From: a virus | DNA length: 34,262 nt | Strand: one strand, 5' to 3' | Virus record (IMG/VR): IMGVR_UViG_3300028590_000062 | Coordinates: 1-34,262 of that record | Shown here: piece after piece, positions 1-6,124 of the stretch | Position numbering within the stretch: position 1 is the first letter of the stretch | Layout: each line of letters begins with the position of its first letter | Program-made: the position numbers and the translations under genes | The notes under the pieces: generated by a model | Told to the model about the DNA's origin: nothing | The model's input: the letters and a program-made list of their open reading frames with translations, nothing else | The model's database searches: none

Positions 1-1
1 A

Positions 2-427
2 ATTAACCCCCCTATATCCCCCCAACCCTCTCGGCGCGGTTCGCGCATTCCTGCCGATTTCGTCCCGGATTTGAATTTGGCCGTGAGCATGGGTCTGGCC
101 CCTTCCCAAGCCAAATCTGAATCCGACAAGTTCCGAGACTATTGGGCGGCGAAGGCCGGGAAGGACGCCGCCAAGACCGATTGGCCCGCGACGTGGCGAA
201 ACTGGGTTCGGGGAGCCGTTGAGCGCCTTCCCCAGCCAAACCAGCCCCAACAAATCGATTGGCAACGGCGGTTGGACTATTTCGCAGATACCGGCACATG
301 GTCCCCGGCATGGGGTCCGAAACCAGGAGAGCTAGGATGCAAGGTTCCGCAAAATCTCAATGGACGATCCGCAACGGTTATCTCGTTGCCGAACGGTTCG
401 GCTACGACATTAGCCTTGAGCGGCTGA
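2..427 (+). CDS. Replication-type protein, C-terminal part (5' truncated by window edge)
   Basis: The frame is open from base 2 with no convincing start, so the gene begins outside the window. TTG at 71 is possible but has no ribosome binding site. The visible part reads like the C-terminal region of phage replication proteins of the DUF1376/Rep-O-like kind: a segment ending in KFRDYWAAKAGKDA, then DWPATWRNWVR, and a tail with WGPKPGELGC. I recognise this from family knowledge; the N-terminal domain that would settle the function is absent. SSB follows shortly downstream, which fits a replication role. Its last 90 bases overlap the next gene in another frame. Confidence 0.7.
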   Translation: MNPPISPQPSRRGSRIPADFVPDLNLAVSMGLAPSQAKSESDKFRDYWAAKAGKDAAKTDWPATWRNWVRGAVERLPQPNQPQQIDWQRRLDYFADTGTWSPAWGPKPGELGCKVPQNLNGRSATVISLPNGSATTLALSG

Positions 428-573
428 GTGATCCGCACCTCATGGCCCACATGGCCGAAAAGACTTGGTGCGATATGGACGAACTGAAGGCGATGGCCGA
501 ACTGGCAAAGTCCGTATCAAGCTTCAATTCCGCAGATGACGACGATTACGACATGGGAGGGGCGAATGATTAG
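337..573 (+). CDS. Small acidic-tailed protein, unknown
   Basis: A 78-aa protein. ATG 337 is chosen over the upstream TTG at 259 because AGGAG at 325-329 sits 7 bases before it. The C-terminus is strongly acidic (SADDDDYDMGG). No family is recognised. It overlaps the preceding gene by about 90 bases and the next by 8. It lies between a replication protein and SSB, so a replication accessory role is possible, but this is inference only. Confidence 0.65.
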   Translation: MQGSAKSQWTIRNGYLVAERFGYDISLERLSDPHLMAHMAEKTWCDMDELKAMAELAKSVSSFNSADDDDYDMGGAND

Positions 574-727
574 CGAGAGCATGAAATCCCGCATCAAATT
601 CAAATGGCGAACCGGGTTTTACGACACCATGGATTTAGCCAACCACTTCAAGATTTCGGAAGCCCAGATTTACAACCTAATCGGCAGAGCAAAGCTGCCA
701 ACCATCGGAGAGAAGAAGAATGCTTAA
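566..727 (+). CDS. Small helix-turn-helix protein
   Basis: A 53-aa protein starting at ATG 566, with GGGAGG at 555-560. Residues about 20-40 (DLANHFKISEAQIYNLIGRA) have the spacing of a helix-turn-helix: a helix, a turn at KIS, then a recognition helix. It is probably a small DNA-binding protein, but its target is unknown. It overlaps the preceding stop by 8 bases and the ssb start by 8 bases, so the three are probably translated together. Confidence 0.65.
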   Translation: MISESMKSRIKFKWRTGFYDTMDLANHFKISEAQIYNLIGRAKLPTIGEKKNA

Positions 728-1151
728 CCGCTGCGAATTTATCGGAAACCTCGGAAATGACCCTGAAGTTCGGAATACCAATTCCGGTTCGAAGATTGTC
801 GGCCTGTCCATCGGCGTTACTGAGAAATGGAAGGATCGGAACTCTGGCGAGCAGAAAGAAAAGACCGAGTGGGTTCGGTGCCAGATTTTCAATGAAGGGC
901 TTGCTGGTGTCGCTGAAAAATACCTGAAGAAGGGCAGCAAGGTTTACATTTCGGGCTCCATGCAAACCCGCAAGTGGCAGGACCAGAGCGGACAGGATCG
1001 CTACTCGACTGAAATTATCCTAAGCGGGTTTGATGCAAAGCTCGTGCTGCTGGATGGGCCTGCGGTCAATCGGAATGAACTAAATCGACCTGCTCCCAAG
1101 CCTGCCGCCGCCGATCCATTCGATGGGCTTAGCGACGACATTCCATTTTAA
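720..1151 (+). CDS. ssb: Single-stranded DNA-binding protein
   Basis: A 143-aa OB-fold SSB that coats single-stranded DNA during phage replication and recombination. The N-terminus (MLNRCEFIGNLGNDPEVR) and the core (KTEWVRCQIFNEGLAGVAEKY, then KGSKVYISGSM) are typical of bacterial and phage SSB, about residues 1-110. A short Pro/Ala linker follows, and the C-terminal tail ends DGLSDDIPF, the usual acidic tip that recruits partner proteins. Length is slightly below that of E. coli SSB. ATG 720 is preceded by GGAG at 707-710. Confidence 0.95.
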   Translation: MLNRCEFIGNLGNDPEVRNTNSGSKIVGLSIGVTEKWKDRNSGEQKEKTEWVRCQIFNEGLAGVAEKYLKKGSKVYISGSMQTRKWQDQSGQDRYSTEIILSGFDAKLVLLDGPAVNRNELNRPAPKPAAADPFDGLSDDIPF

Positions 1152-1156
1152 CGGTA

Positions 1157-1186
1157 TTGACACCCACAATTCCGTTCTGGTACGGT
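1157..1186 (+). promoter_or_regulatory. Possible sigma70-type promoter upstream of the zinc-finger/HNH gene
   Basis: A perfect TTGACA (1157-1162) is followed after 18 bases by TACGGT (1181-1186), a weak -10 match at 3 of 6. It lies in the 41-base gap after ssb and directly before ATG 1193. The -10 is so close to the start codon that the transcript would be almost leaderless. Confidence 0.35.
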
Positions 1187-1192
1187 TGAGGC

Positions 1193-1663
1193 ATGGAACA
1201 CACATGCCGGCTCTGCGGAGCAACAAAGCCAGATAGTGAGTTTTACGTCTCTGACAAAGCGCGATGCAAGGAATGCGTCAAAGCGGCTGTCAGAGACAAT
1301 AGGAATAGGAGAGCAGAGCAATATAGGGAGTATGACCGGAAGCGCTTCCAGGAGGACCCTAGGGTAAGAGAGAGGCATAAGCGCTACCAGTCAACGGAGG
1401 CTGGCAAGGCTAGCTTAAGAGCAGCTAGAGCCAAGTATCCTTCATGGAAGAAGGCGGCGACAACCATTCTGAACAACGCCGTTCGGGATGGGAAAATAGA
1501 GAAGCCACAATTTTGTTCAGCTTGCGGGAAAGAACACCACAGGATTCATGGGCATCACGAGGATTACACGAAGCCATTAGACGTTATCTGGCTTTGTCCA
1601 AAGTGCCATCGTGACCGCCATTATCCTTCCATTCCCAAGCCTAACCAACAACGAGAGGAGTGA
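1193..1663 (+). CDS. Zinc-finger / HNH-like nuclease
   Basis: A 156-aa protein with two metal-binding parts. Residues 5-28 hold a CxxC...CxxC knuckle (CRLCG then CKEC). A basic Arg/Lys-rich linker follows. Residues about 107-143 contain CSACG, then HRIHGHHEDYTKPLDVIWLC and PKCHRDRH, the His/Cys layout of phage HNH (His-Me finger) proteins. It could be a free-standing homing endonuclease or a zinc-stabilised DNA-binding protein. Codon use is more AT-rich than in the head genes. It follows a 41-base gap with a possible promoter. Confidence 0.75.
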   Translation: MEHTCRLCGATKPDSEFYVSDKARCKECVKAAVRDNRNRRAEQYREYDRKRFQEDPRVRERHKRYQSTEAGKASLRAARAKYPSWKKAATTILNNAVRDGKIEKPQFCSACGKEHHRIHGHHEDYTKPLDVIWLCPKCHRDRHYPSIPKPNQQREE

Positions 1664-1667
1664 GACA

Positions 1668-1865
1668 ATGAACAACACGCAGAAGCTGATTATCAAAGCC
1701 GGTGTCCGCAACCTTAAGGAGTTCGGGTATCCATCCGTCGATGATACCAACATTCTTACCGATGCCGTTTACGCAGAGTTCTTCCGGTCAATGCTGAAGG
1801 ACAACATGGGACAGGGTGTGGATGCGGACCTTAAGGCCATCGAGGCCATGCTCCCGCCTAAGTAA
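1668..1865 (+). CDS. Small hypothetical protein
   Basis: A 65-aa protein. ATG 1668 is chosen over an upstream in-frame ATG at 1611 because GAGAGGAG (1653-1660) lies 7 bases before it and the upstream extension overlaps the HNH gene. The protein is mostly helical and of mixed charge. The segment MLKDNMGQGVDADLKAIEAM recalls short phage proteins, but I cannot name a family. Confidence 0.7.
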   Translation: MNNTQKLIIKAGVRNLKEFGYPSVDDTNILTDAVYAEFFRSMLKDNMGQGVDADLKAIEAMLPPK

Positions 1866-1895
1866 CCCACCCACAACAATACATTGGAGGAAGAG

Positions 1896-2162
1896 ATGAC
1901 AGAGAAGACAGAACACACGCTAAATTGGTACGAGGCGAGATGTTCAGATCAGTGGGAACGTTTCAGCGCGGATAGCGTGTTTGGGTCGTATGAGGCTTTG
2001 GAGTGGTCGAACGGAGGGTTCGGCGGGACATTCGCTCCCGTAGCGGAAGGGGTGAGAGGAATTGAGTTTAGTGCTGCCTCGCTAGAGCATGCAAAGGAAA
2101 TCTGCGAGCGGGACTATTCTATGCGAATTTCCGAATTGCTGCGGATAGAGGCCCGTTCATGA
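1896..2162 (+). CDS. Small hypothetical protein
   Basis: An 88-aa protein starting at ATG 1896, with GGAGG at 1886-1890, a better start than TTG 1884. It is acidic and rich in Trp and Glu, with one Cys in each half. No family is recognised. Its stop overlaps the ATG of the lipoprotein gene (ATGA at 2159-2162), so the two are probably translationally coupled. Confidence 0.65.
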   Translation: MTEKTEHTLNWYEARCSDQWERFSADSVFGSYEALEWSNGGFGGTFAPVAEGVRGIEFSAASLEHAKEICERDYSMRISELLRIEARS

Positions 2163-2479
2163 ACCGCCTTCTCATCCTCCTCACCATTCCTGCACTAGCC
2201 GGATGCGACCTGTCGGACATTCTGAACCCCGGAGCATCATCGAGAGCAGCTTACGAGTATAGGGCCTCGATAACTTCGCCACCATCGACCATTCAAAACC
2301 CCCTACAATCAACAGAGAGCCCCGTACAGCCAGTTTCACCGCCAGAACCTACCACAGTAGCAGAGATAGAGCCTATAGCCGTTCCTGAGCCTGTGCATGT
2401 GCCGCCTGAGCCGCCGAAGTGCCAGCCGGTGTATGCCATCTATAAATGCACCGAGACAGGAGAGGTTGTGTGGCTTTGA
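2159..2479 (+). CDS. Proline-rich prolipoprotein
   Basis: A 106-aa protein with a short signal peptide: MNRLLIL at the N-terminus, a hydrophobic core, and lipobox ALAGC with the lipid-attachment Cys at residue 16 (type II signal peptide). The mature part is almost entirely Pro/Glu/Val/Ser with repeated PEP-like runs, then a short end with two Cys (KCQPVYAIYKC). It should be exported and anchored in a membrane, with an extended periplasmic stalk. It sits among early genes, far from the lysis cassette, which argues against a spanin and fits a superinfection-exclusion or envelope-modifying role. That role is inference. Confidence 0.75.
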   Translation: MNRLLILLTIPALAGCDLSDILNPGASSRAAYEYRASITSPPSTIQNPLQSTESPVQPVSPPEPTTVAEIEPIAVPEPVHVPPEPPKCQPVYAIYKCTETGEVVWL

Positions 2480-2712
2480 AAATTCATGATGTGGATGAGT
2501 ACCGTCGCGTAATGGATGCAGCGATTGCGGCCTATGAAGCAAACACTCCAGCGTCTTATCGGTATTCTGCAACGGCTTTGATGAAGGCAGTTGAGGCGGC
2601 ATTGGGCGAGTTTGACGCCGAGAAGTCAAGCTTCGACGCGGGATGGGCGTGGGCAAAGAAGATGCTTAAGCCCTCGGACCTAGACTACAACGATAGTGAC
2701 GGTGTGAAATGA
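2470..2712 (+). CDS. Small hypothetical protein
   Basis: An 80-aa protein. GTG 2470 is preferred over ATG 2446 because AGGAG (2458-2462) lies 7 bases before it, while 2446 has no ribosome binding site. The sequence is helical and Ala-rich (AIAAYEANTP, ALMKAVEAALGEF) with a Trp-containing segment near the end. No family is recognised. It overlaps the lipoprotein by 10 bases and the next ORF by an ATGA. Confidence 0.6.
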   Translation: MALKIHDVDEYRRVMDAAIAAYEANTPASYRYSATALMKAVEAALGEFDAEKSSFDAGWAWAKKMLKPSDLDYNDSDGVK

Positions 2713-2825
2713 GCAGCTACAACTACACCAGCCATCGCTCCAGCACTGTCTACACTCAAAAGCAGCGCCGGATTATAGACGTAACCCATCGTAAGTTCCA
2801 CATAAGCCAACTGGTGCGGAAATGA
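2709..2825 (+). CDS. Very small basic protein (38 aa)
   Basis: A 38-aa ORF starting MSSYNYTSHRSST and ending HISQLVRK. Its ATG overlaps the previous stop and its stop overlaps the next ATG (ATGA at both ends). It fills a stretch that would otherwise be a 110-base gap in a gapless run. That exact fit is the main evidence that it is translated. It is basic, with no recognised domain. Confidence 0.55.
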   Translation: MSSYNYTSHRSSTVYTQKQRRIIDVTHRKFHISQLVRK

Positions 2826-3052
2826 GTGAATGGCAACCGATTGAAACGGCACCGCATGATGAGCCGTTCATAGGCGTGCGGATAGAAGAAGGAAGAGCGC
2901 CGTCATGGTGGCTAATTCGCGGCCTTCAGCTTCGATATGATGGCGAAGATGACCTACTTGGGAAGGGCTTTAGGTGGAATGCTATGGGCGGAATGTACAA
3001 CGTCACTCTGACGCATTGGCAACCACTTCCGGCCCCTCCAAAGCAAACCTAA
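2822..3052 (+). CDS. DUF551 family protein
   Basis: A 76-aa protein with the DUF551 hallmarks: WQPIETAP at the N-terminus and THWQPLPAPP at the C-terminus. The family is common in phages and prophages of Gram-negative bacteria and has no established function. A second member is encoded on the opposite arm (28975-29232). The start at 2822 overlaps the preceding stop. Confidence 0.85.
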   Translation: MSEWQPIETAPHDEPFIGVRIEEGRAPSWWLIRGLQLRYDGEDDLLGKGFRWNAMGGMYNVTLTHWQPLPAPPKQT

Positions 3053-3073
3053 TACAAGGATAAGGGGAATAGG

Positions 3074-3373
3074 ATGAGTGACCTGATTGAGATCAGCGAA
3101 CGGCTTCGTAAAATAAGCCAGCAAAAAGGCATCGGGTACAGGGAAGCGGTGTTCAGTGTGTATGCGCACCTAGAAAAAAACCAGATGTATGTAGACTTTG
3201 CTCAAGCATCCGATGCTTTAGAAGCCCGCGACAAGACCATTGCGGAGTTGGTGGGTATATTGCGAATGGTTAGCGACCTCTCAGCATTCAACCATGAATA
3301 TGAAAGCTACCTGGTGCCGTTGAATGCGATAGTTGCCGTTGACACCGCCCTATCCCAAGCAATCAAAGGATAA
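3074..3373 (+). CDS. Small hypothetical protein
   Basis: A 99-aa mostly helical protein. The middle (ASDALEARDKTIAELVGIL) looks like a short coiled coil of the kind found in Ead/Ea22-like phage proteins. A related stretch, ALEAKDRMIEQLCEAL, occurs in the gene at 5184-5579, so the two may be distant paralogues. AAGGGGAATAGG precedes ATG 3074. Function unknown. Confidence 0.7.
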   Translation: MSDLIEISERLRKISQQKGIGYREAVFSVYAHLEKNQMYVDFAQASDALEARDKTIAELVGILRMVSDLSAFNHEYESYLVPLNAIVAVDTALSQAIKG

Positions 3374-3379
3374 GGCAGA

Positions 3380-3565
3380 ATGAGCAGTCAGCGAGAATAC
3401 CGCAAATGGAGGGCGAAGGTAGAATCCGAGCATGGATATCAGGGCGTAACGTTCAGATTGATGGTAAAATCTGGGAAAGTGGTAAACGCAGAGGCTTGGA
3501 GTTCCATTAATTATCTTGGCTCGTGGCCTCCCCCGCCCCTATCCCACACAATCACAGAAGGGTAA
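3380..3565 (+). CDS. Small hypothetical protein
   Basis: A 61-aa basic protein with an ATG 6 bases after the previous stop, preceded by GGATAAGG. It ends in a proline run (WPPPPLSHTITEG). No domain is recognised. The proline run coincides with one copy of the recurring gene-end DNA motif described in the findings. Confidence 0.6.
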   Translation: MSSQREYRKWRAKVESEHGYQGVTFRLMVKSGKVVNAEAWSSINYLGSWPPPPLSHTITEG

Positions 3566-3569
3566 CGAG

Positions 3570-3878
3570 ATGAGCAAGCCTGATGATATGCCGGATGATA
3601 TTTGGGCGGCGGCCGAGGACCCTTCGCTGGCAGCATTCGACGCCAGCGTTGATCTGTATGAAACGGGCATGGAAAACGCCAATATCCAGCTTATCATTGC
3701 CCAAGCTATCCTTGATGAGCGCGTGAGATGCGCTAGGATCGCTGAGGAATTTGCACCCAATGATCAGTGCTTTCCATACTATCACGTTAATGACGTCGCA
3801 AATACGTCAGCGGTAATTGGCCAGAACCGCGCGTCTAAGTCCATCTCCCAAGCCATTCGTAACGGCAGGATAACATAG
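3570..3878 (+). CDS. Small hypothetical protein
   Basis: A 102-aa protein starting at ATG 3570, preceded by AAGGGTAACGAG. The in-frame ORF extends upstream to 3516 but that part overlaps the previous gene. The N-terminus is acidic (MSKPDDMPDDIWAAAED); the rest is helical (QLIIAQAILDERVRCARIAEEF). The layout DxxxDERxRCxxIAE resembles small proteins common in phages of Rhizobiales, but the function is unknown. Confidence 0.7.
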   Translation: MSKPDDMPDDIWAAAEDPSLAAFDASVDLYETGMENANIQLIIAQAILDERVRCARIAEEFAPNDQCFPYYHVNDVANTSAVIGQNRASKSISQAIRNGRIT

Positions 3879-4127
3879 ATGAGCGAACTGAGGGAAAGGC
3901 TTGAGGAAATGTTTGCCGGTCGGCTCTGTGCCGCTGACGCCGAGCAGATGGTGATGGATGGGTTTGAGAAGTACGTCAAACTATTCCATGAAGGCGACAG
4001 AAGCGATTCGACAATGCGCCGACTTCGTGTGTATAATGAGGCAAGGGCTAATAAAAACGACATGAGAAAAGAAGCGGACGCAATAGCTTACGCGCTTTCC
4101 TTCATTCCAAAGCCAAACAAGGAATAG
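3879..4127 (+). CDS. Small hypothetical protein
   Basis: An 82-aa charged helical protein whose ATG directly follows the previous stop. A ribosome binding site like AGGATAAC lies inside the upstream gene. It ends FIPKPNKE, one of several early proteins with a PKP-like tail. No family is recognised. It is the last gene before the 276-base gap at 4128-4403. Confidence 0.7.
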   Translation: MSELRERLEEMFAGRLCAADAEQMVMDGFEKYVKLFHEGDRSDSTMRRLRVYNEARANKNDMRKEADAIAYALSFIPKPNKE

Positions 4128-4403
4128 AACATAGAGTTTGAGGGCAGTACGGATAGGACGTACATAGACACGGCACTGACCATGCCAGCCGAGCGTTGAC
4201 CAGCACTGATGACAGAAAGCTGGCGAGCATGGAGCAGGTATCAAGCCCTGCCCCTCAAAACCAATCGCACCGAGCCTCCCTCCCTCGGTAAATCCACTTC
4301 TGATCGGTACGGTGGGCGAGTAGACCGATCAATTAATTCAAAATGGGTGTTTACAATCGATCCGATCTGGTGTTTACTCATACTCAGGAAACGGAGAGAG
4401 CAA
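4128..4403 (+). other. Intergenic gap with a hairpin and a promoter
   Basis: A 276-base stretch inside an otherwise gapless early region. An in-frame extension of the downstream gene reaches back to ATG 4209, but it has no ribosome binding site and a non-natural composition, so I leave it out. The gap holds a 6-bp hairpin, ACCGAG (4269-4274) with CTCGGT (4284-4289) and a 9-base pyrimidine loop, without a T tract. The promoter at 4350-4378 is listed separately. Confidence 0.5.
4350..4378 (+). promoter_or_regulatory. Sigma70-like promoter with a 9-bp direct repeat
   Basis: TTTACA (4350-4355, 5 of 6) and TTTACT (4373-4378, 4 of 6) are 17 bases apart, about 25 bases before ATG 4404. Both boxes lie in copies of the direct repeat GGTGTTTAC (4346-4354 and 4369-4377), 23 bp apart, which could be a tandem operator. 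The AT-rich flank contains AATTAATT at 4331-4338. Confidence 0.45.
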
Positions 4404-4559
4404 ATGTACAAGATCGAAGGCACCAAGGTTCTGGAACTGGTCACTAGCGTTCACCTCGACAACAAGACCAAGTTCCAGAAGTGGGTTTTGGTTGGCAGCT
4501 TCAGCAGCGTCGATGAGGCCCAAAAAATGAAGACCATGTTTGAAGCGATGGGGGCATAA
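4404..4559 (+). CDS. Very small hypothetical protein (51 aa)
   Basis: A 51-aa protein starting at ATG 4404, with GGAGAG at 4393-4398. It contains KVLELVTSVHLDNKTKFQKW and a segment SVDEAQKMKTMFEAMGA. A small alpha/beta protein is plausible; no family is recognised. It is the first gene after the promoter at 4350-4378. Its 3' end forms one arm of a perfect hairpin that also contains the next start codon. Confidence 0.65.
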   Translation: MYKIEGTKVLELVTSVHLDNKTKFQKWVLVGSFSSVDEAQKMKTMFEAMGA

Positions 4560-4567
4560 GCCCCCAT
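4548..4567 (+). promoter_or_regulatory. Perfect 8-bp hairpin over a stop/start junction
   Basis: ATGGGGGC (4548-4555) pairs with GCCCCCAT (4560-4567) around the loop ATAA. The stop TAA (4557-4559) lies in the loop and the first bases of the next ATG (4566-4568) in the 3' arm. No T tract follows, so it is not an ordinary terminator. It probably couples or restrains translation of the downstream gene. Confidence 0.5.
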
Positions 4568-4757
4568 GATTGATGAAAAGAGGGTTGAGGCGATTGCCAA
4601 GACTTACTGCGATAGTTCTGATGGTGATGCATGGGAGGTTCAAACGGCATCGTATCGAAAGCAGATCAGGAGGATTGTTAGATACATTCTCGCTTTGAAT
4701 GAGAAGATGGACGAAATAGCGCGTAAAAAGGGTTCAGATAATGAAAACAGCAAATGA
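4566..4757 (+). CDS. Small hypothetical protein
   Basis: A 63-aa charged helical protein. ATG 4566 has no recognisable ribosome binding site (CCCCC precedes it) and lies in the hairpin at 4548-4567, so translation probably depends on ribosomes ending at 4559. The segment RIVRYILALNEKMDEIARKK is a likely amphipathic helix. It overlaps the next gene by 17 bases. Confidence 0.6.
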   Translation: MIDEKRVEAIAKTYCDSSDGDAWEVQTASYRKQIRRIVRYILALNEKMDEIARKKGSDNENSK

Positions 4758-4962
4758 TTTCTTTGTGGCTTTCCAGTTCCTTCTTGATGAGTTTAAGGAA
4801 GACGGCGTATCGCTTCCTGAGTTTGAGGAGTGGGTCGAGGAGGCATTCCAAGAATGGAGGATCGAGTCTTATCCTAGCCACATAATCATGGCAGACGAAG
4901 AGACAGATAATGCCATTCTTGCCCATATGAGAAGTGTGGCGAACTTGGGGGATAAAGGTTGA
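4741..4962 (+). CDS. Small acidic hypothetical protein
   Basis: A 73-aa acidic protein rich in Phe and Glu (FEEWVEEAFQEW). ATG 4741 lies inside the preceding gene and its stop overlaps the next TTG start. Strong acidity and small size recall phage proteins that mimic DNA or inhibit host enzymes, but there is no direct evidence for that here. Confidence 0.6.
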   Translation: MKTANDFFVAFQFLLDEFKEDGVSLPEFEEWVEEAFQEWRIESYPSHIIMADEETDNAILAHMRSVANLGDKG

Positions 4963-5171
4963 ATAAGTGCGATAAGTGCGGTTTCCTGCACTACCGTACC
5001 GACCCATGCAGAGTGAAGAAAGTTGAGGCTCAAGCGCAGCAGCCTTCACTTCCTCTATCCACTCCCAAGCCGGACAGAAACAAAAGCAGGCACAGACCGG
5101 GTTACTTCACCGAATATATGCGCAAGTATCGCGCCCGTTCCAAAGCCTCTAAATCCAATCAAATAATCTAA
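4959..5171 (+). CDS. Small zinc-knuckle basic protein
   Basis: A 70-aa protein from TTG 4959, which overlaps the previous stop (TTGA). The N-terminus carries CDKCGFLHYRTDPC, an arrangement CxxC...C that suggests a small metal knuckle. The rest is basic and disordered, with Pro, Lys and Arg (STPKPDRNKSRHRPG). Nucleic-acid binding is plausible. The start codon is the least certain point. Confidence 0.6.
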   Translation: MNKCDKCGFLHYRTDPCRVKKVEAQAQQPSLPLSTPKPDRNKSRHRPGYFTEYMRKYRARSKASKSNQII

Positions 5172-5183
5172 CGGAGAGGAAAC

Positions 5184-5579
5184 ATGAGCTTGCTGCGCTT
5201 GCCGAGCGACTACGGGAAAAGAACCGTAAAGGATGAAAATAGAGAATTGATTGAGACTTTAAGAGCGTTTGCAGCCGATAGGGAGTGGGCATGCCCAACT
5301 CAAACCCTTCGTGATGCAGCAGCCGCATTGGAAGCTAAAGATAGGATGATTGAACAGCTCTGTGAGGCTCTAACTCCCTTTGCGGCATCAGCGGATTGGC
5401 CATTGAGTGGTATCGAAGATGATAGGCCGGTTCACTGTAGGGTTTATCCTAAAATTCGAACAAATGATGACCATTGGGTCGCGGGTTTTGGATACAGCGT
5501 CGGAGAATTCATAAAAGCGAAGGAAGCATTATCTAACTCCAAACCCCAACCCACTAACCTAACAGGGAATGACGAATGA
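5184..5579 (+). CDS. Ead/Ea22-like hypothetical protein
   Basis: A 131-aa protein with a strong ribosome binding site (CGGAGAGG) before ATG 5184. A central helix AAALEAKDRMIEQLCEALTPF resembles phage Ead/Ea22-type proteins. The C-terminal part contains DDHWVAGFGYSVGEFIKAKEAL, a pattern common at the end of short phage proteins that finish with an FxxAxEAL-like motif. Function unknown. Confidence 0.7.
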   Translation: MSLLRLPSDYGKRTVKDENRELIETLRAFAADREWACPTQTLRDAAAALEAKDRMIEQLCEALTPFAASADWPLSGIEDDRPVHCRVYPKIRTNDDHWVAGFGYSVGEFIKAKEALSNSKPQPTNLTGNDE

Positions 5580-5707
5580 GTGAGCCTGTAGTGATAGCAT
5601 GGGAGTGCAAGGACTTTGCCGATGGATGGATTAGGTTTACTAATCTAACTGCCGCCTTATCGTATCAGTACGAGACGGGATGCATCATGAGGCCAGTTTG
5701 GAAATGA
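5576..5707 (+). CDS. Very small hypothetical protein (43 aa)
   Basis: A 43-aa ORF starting MSEPVVIAWECKDF, overlapping its neighbours at both ends through ATGA (5576-5579 and 5704-5707). A ribosome binding site AGGG lies at about 5564. Only this ORF makes the gene run continuous. No family is recognised. Confidence 0.55.
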   Translation: MSEPVVIAWECKDFADGWIRFTNLTAALSYQYETGCIMRPVWK

Positions 5708-5943
5708 TAGAACAGATGCCAATTGACTGCGAAACCTGTGGCGGCGGAGGAACTGCGCAGAGCAAATGGAATGGAGAGGACATTGTTTGCCCTGAATGCA
5801 ATGGTAAGGGCTGGCTTGTCATGGAAATTCAAGAGATTAGTCCTGACGACCTCAGGGCTATATGGGGCGCCTATGCTGATCTCAGCGAGGGTAATATGGA
5901 TACCGCACGGACCACGCTCCAACTCCCTCCAAAGCCAATCTAA
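5704..5943 (+). CDS. DnaJ-type zinc-finger protein
   Basis: A 79-aa protein. Residues about 9-37 have CETCGGGG and CPECNGKGW, one CxxCxGxG pair of the type found in the cysteine-rich region of DnaJ. It should bind one zinc. The rest is acidic, ending LPPKPI. There is no J domain, so this is not a co-chaperone; protein or RNA contact is possible. ATG 5704 overlaps the previous stop. Confidence 0.7.
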   Translation: MIEQMPIDCETCGGGGTAQSKWNGEDIVCPECNGKGWLVMEIQEISPDDLRAIWGAYADLSEGNMDTARTTLQLPPKPI

Positions 5944-5956
5944 GAGGAGAGGACTA

Positions 5957-6073
5957 ATGATCTGGTTCGACGTTATGGTGTTTGCATCCTGTGCCTGTAT
6001 GATCTTCATCACCGCAGCCGCCATTGCTGAAGTGACTGGTGCTAACATTCCAGTAGTGACGCCGACTTGCTAA
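5957..6073 (+). CDS. Single-span membrane peptide (38 aa)
   Basis: A 38-aa ORF with a strong ribosome binding site (AAGAGGAGAGG) before ATG 5957. Residues about 3-27 (start WFDVMVFASC, then CMIFITAAAIAEV) form one hydrophobic segment, so it is probably an inner-membrane peptide. The longer in-frame ORF reaching back to 5723 overlaps the zinc-finger gene and is not used. It is the last early gene before the late promoter, which overlaps its stop. Confidence 0.6.
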   Translation: MIWFDVMVFASCACMIFITAAAIAEVTGANIPVVTPTC

Positions 6074-6095
6074 CAAAGGCCATAACCCGTATCAT
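6067..6095 (+). promoter_or_regulatory. Probable late promoter for the virion module
   Basis: TTGCTA (6067-6072, 4 of 6) and TATCAT (6090-6095, 5 of 6) with the ideal spacing of 17. The predicted start of transcription is at about 6101-6103, where the hairpin over the first ribosome binding site begins. It lies at the boundary between early genes and the first virion-module gene. Confidence 0.5.
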
Positions 6096-6100
6096 CTCCC

Positions 6101-6123
6101 CATCTCTAAGCGTCGGAGAGATG
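6101..6123 (+). promoter_or_regulatory. Hairpin covering the ribosome binding site of the first late gene
   Basis: CATCTCT (6101-6107) is perfectly complementary to AGAGATG (6117-6123), with a 9-base loop. The Shine-Dalgarno GGAGAG (6115-6120) falls partly in the 3' arm and ATG 6125 follows immediately. If transcription starts near 6101, the mRNA would begin with this stem, which would limit or time translation. Confidence 0.45.
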
Positions 6124-6124
6124 A

